DNA of 14,381 bases from DASPFV01 sp035620975 (GTDB lineage: Bacteria > Acidobacteriota > Vicinamibacteria > Vicinamibacterales > 2-12-FULL-66-21): NCBI GenBank assembly GCA_035620975.1, contig DASPFV010000144.1:1-14381 (forward strand), given 5' to 3'. Each line of letters starts with the position of its first letter. The first letter of the stretch is position 1. The notes under the pieces were generated by a model. That model did no database searches and was not told where the DNA came from. It saw only the letters and a program-made list of their open reading frames with translations. Shown one piece after another: positions 13,869 through 14,381 of this stretch. The position numbers and the translations under genes are program-made.

Positions 13869-13955
13869 GCGGTGGATTGGCCCGGCCGGGCGCGTGCGGC
13901 CCTGGCGATTGGAGGTCGGACCCGGGCGGTGGGCCGGCGCCCGCGCCCGTTCCGA

Positions 13956-13964
13956 ATTGTAGCA
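13956..13964 (-). promoter_or_regulatory. Possible extended -10 promoter for queF
   Basis: On the - strand the sequence reads TGCTACAAT, matching the extended -10 form TGn-TATAAT at all but one position. No good -35 box is seen, which is acceptable for extended -10 promoters. Transcription would begin near 13949, giving a leader of about 80 bases. No preQ1 riboswitch motif was recognised in that leader. Confidence 0.45.
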
Positions 13965-14002
13965 TTCAGGCCGTTTTCCGGGCCTCCGCGCCCCGGCCGT
14001 GA

Positions 14003-14032
14003 TTGACAGCGCAAAAGACCGCGCGCTAGGAT
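14003..14032 (+). promoter_or_regulatory. Sigma70-type promoter of the HU-like gene
   Basis: A perfect -35 box TTGACA (14003-14008) and a -10 box TAGGAT (14027-14032) are separated by 18 bases. Transcription would start near 14040, leaving a leader of about 86 bases before ATG 14126. Confidence 0.7.
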
Positions 14033-14125
14033 ACCCGCTGATTTCACCGCATTTCTCCGCTGCCGCCGCCCGCGCGCGCGGCCGTTGCGGGCACTGAGAG
14101 CGCGCCCAAGCAAGGGGAATAGCCG

Positions 14126-14381
14126 ATGGCAGAGGCCCGCAGGATGGGCAAATCCGAACTGTTCTCGCACTTCGCCGATCGCTTCGAGGTGAAGCGGACG
14201 CAGGCGCGGGAGTTCTTCGACGAGCTGACCACGCTGGCCGAGAAGGAGCTCAAGCGGTCCGGCGAGTTCGTGCTCCCGGGAATGGTGAAGCTGGTCGTCC
14301 AGAAGCGCAAGGCGCGCATGGGGCGCAATCCGGCCACCGGCGAGGCAATCAAGATTCCCGCCAAGACGGTCGTCAAGGCGC
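14126..14381 (+). CDS. HU-family DNA-binding protein (partial, 3' end outside window)
   Basis: The first 85 residues of a histone-like HU/IHF family protein, which bends and compacts DNA. After a short basic start (MAEARRMGKSEL), helical segments lead to a strand with GEFVLPGMVKLVVQKRKARMG and the hallmark GRNPATGEAIKIPAKTVVKA, the DNA-contacting arm of the family. The stop lies beyond 14381. AAGGGGA (14112-14118) is 7 bases before ATG 14126; a later ATG at 14144 is less likely. It is transcribed divergently from queF, from a good sigma70 promoter. HU and IHF subunits cannot be told apart from this fragment, and FVLPGMVKL differs a little from the classical HU FGxF pattern. Confidence 0.88.
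   Translation, partial: MAEARRMGKSELFSHFADRFEVKRTQAREFFDELTTLAEKELKRSGEFVLPGMVKLVVQKRKARMGRNPATGEAIKIPAKTVVKA

Noticed and set aside
13869..13949. preQ1 riboswitch before queF
   Set aside because: The leader is GC-rich and lacks the A-rich tail and conserved bases of known preQ1 classes.
13326..14006. A 226-codon + strand frame across queF
   Set aside because: It is the antisense shadow of queF and runs through repeats; QueF motifs are clear on the - strand.

Overview
The window is GC-rich bacterial DNA holding one nearly complete Tad (Flp) pilus locus on the + strand, followed by three small accessory genes and then unrelated housekeeping-type genes. High GC, the Tad gene content, and short heptamer repeats between genes would fit a member of the Acidobacteriota (Vicinamibacteria-like). 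That assignment is an inference from style, not from a marker gene.

Layout. Positions 1-21 may be the tail of an upstream gene, followed by a strong intrinsic terminator (37-70). From 115 to 10278 the order is flp pilin, cpaA prepilin peptidase, tadE minor pilin, cpaB, cpaC secretin, tadG-like, cpaE/tadZ, cpaF/tadA ATPase, tadB and tadC. Together they make a cell-envelope secretion and assembly machine. CpaA cleaves Flp and TadE-type prepilins. CpaF powers assembly on the TadB/TadC inner-membrane platform, CpaE helps localise it, CpaB and the CpaC secretin form the outer-membrane exit, and TadG is an accessory envelope protein. No tadD or second pseudopilin gene is seen inside the window.

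After a heptamer repeat tract (10281-10372) comes a three-gene cassette with ATGA and GTGA overlaps: a DUF192 protein, an AAA ATPase with a possible winged-helix N-terminus, and an isoprenylcysteine-methyltransferase-like membrane protein. Their tight coupling and position suggest a Tad-associated accessory module of unknown function.

From 12790 the layout changes. There is a convergent intergenic region, then on the - strand a small Smr-domain protein and queF (preQ0 reductase) separated by a 272-base gap filled with inverted CGATTGC heptamer arrays. Diverging from queF, with a good sigma70-type promoter, is the start of an HU-family DNA-binding protein cut by the window end.

The most unusual signals are: a CpaC secretin with a C-terminal extension of about 300 residues (Pro/Met/Ala repeats plus a TolA-like charged helix); the DUF192-AAA-methyltransferase cassette; and heptamer repeat tracts that each sit at, or overlap, the stop codon of a gene.
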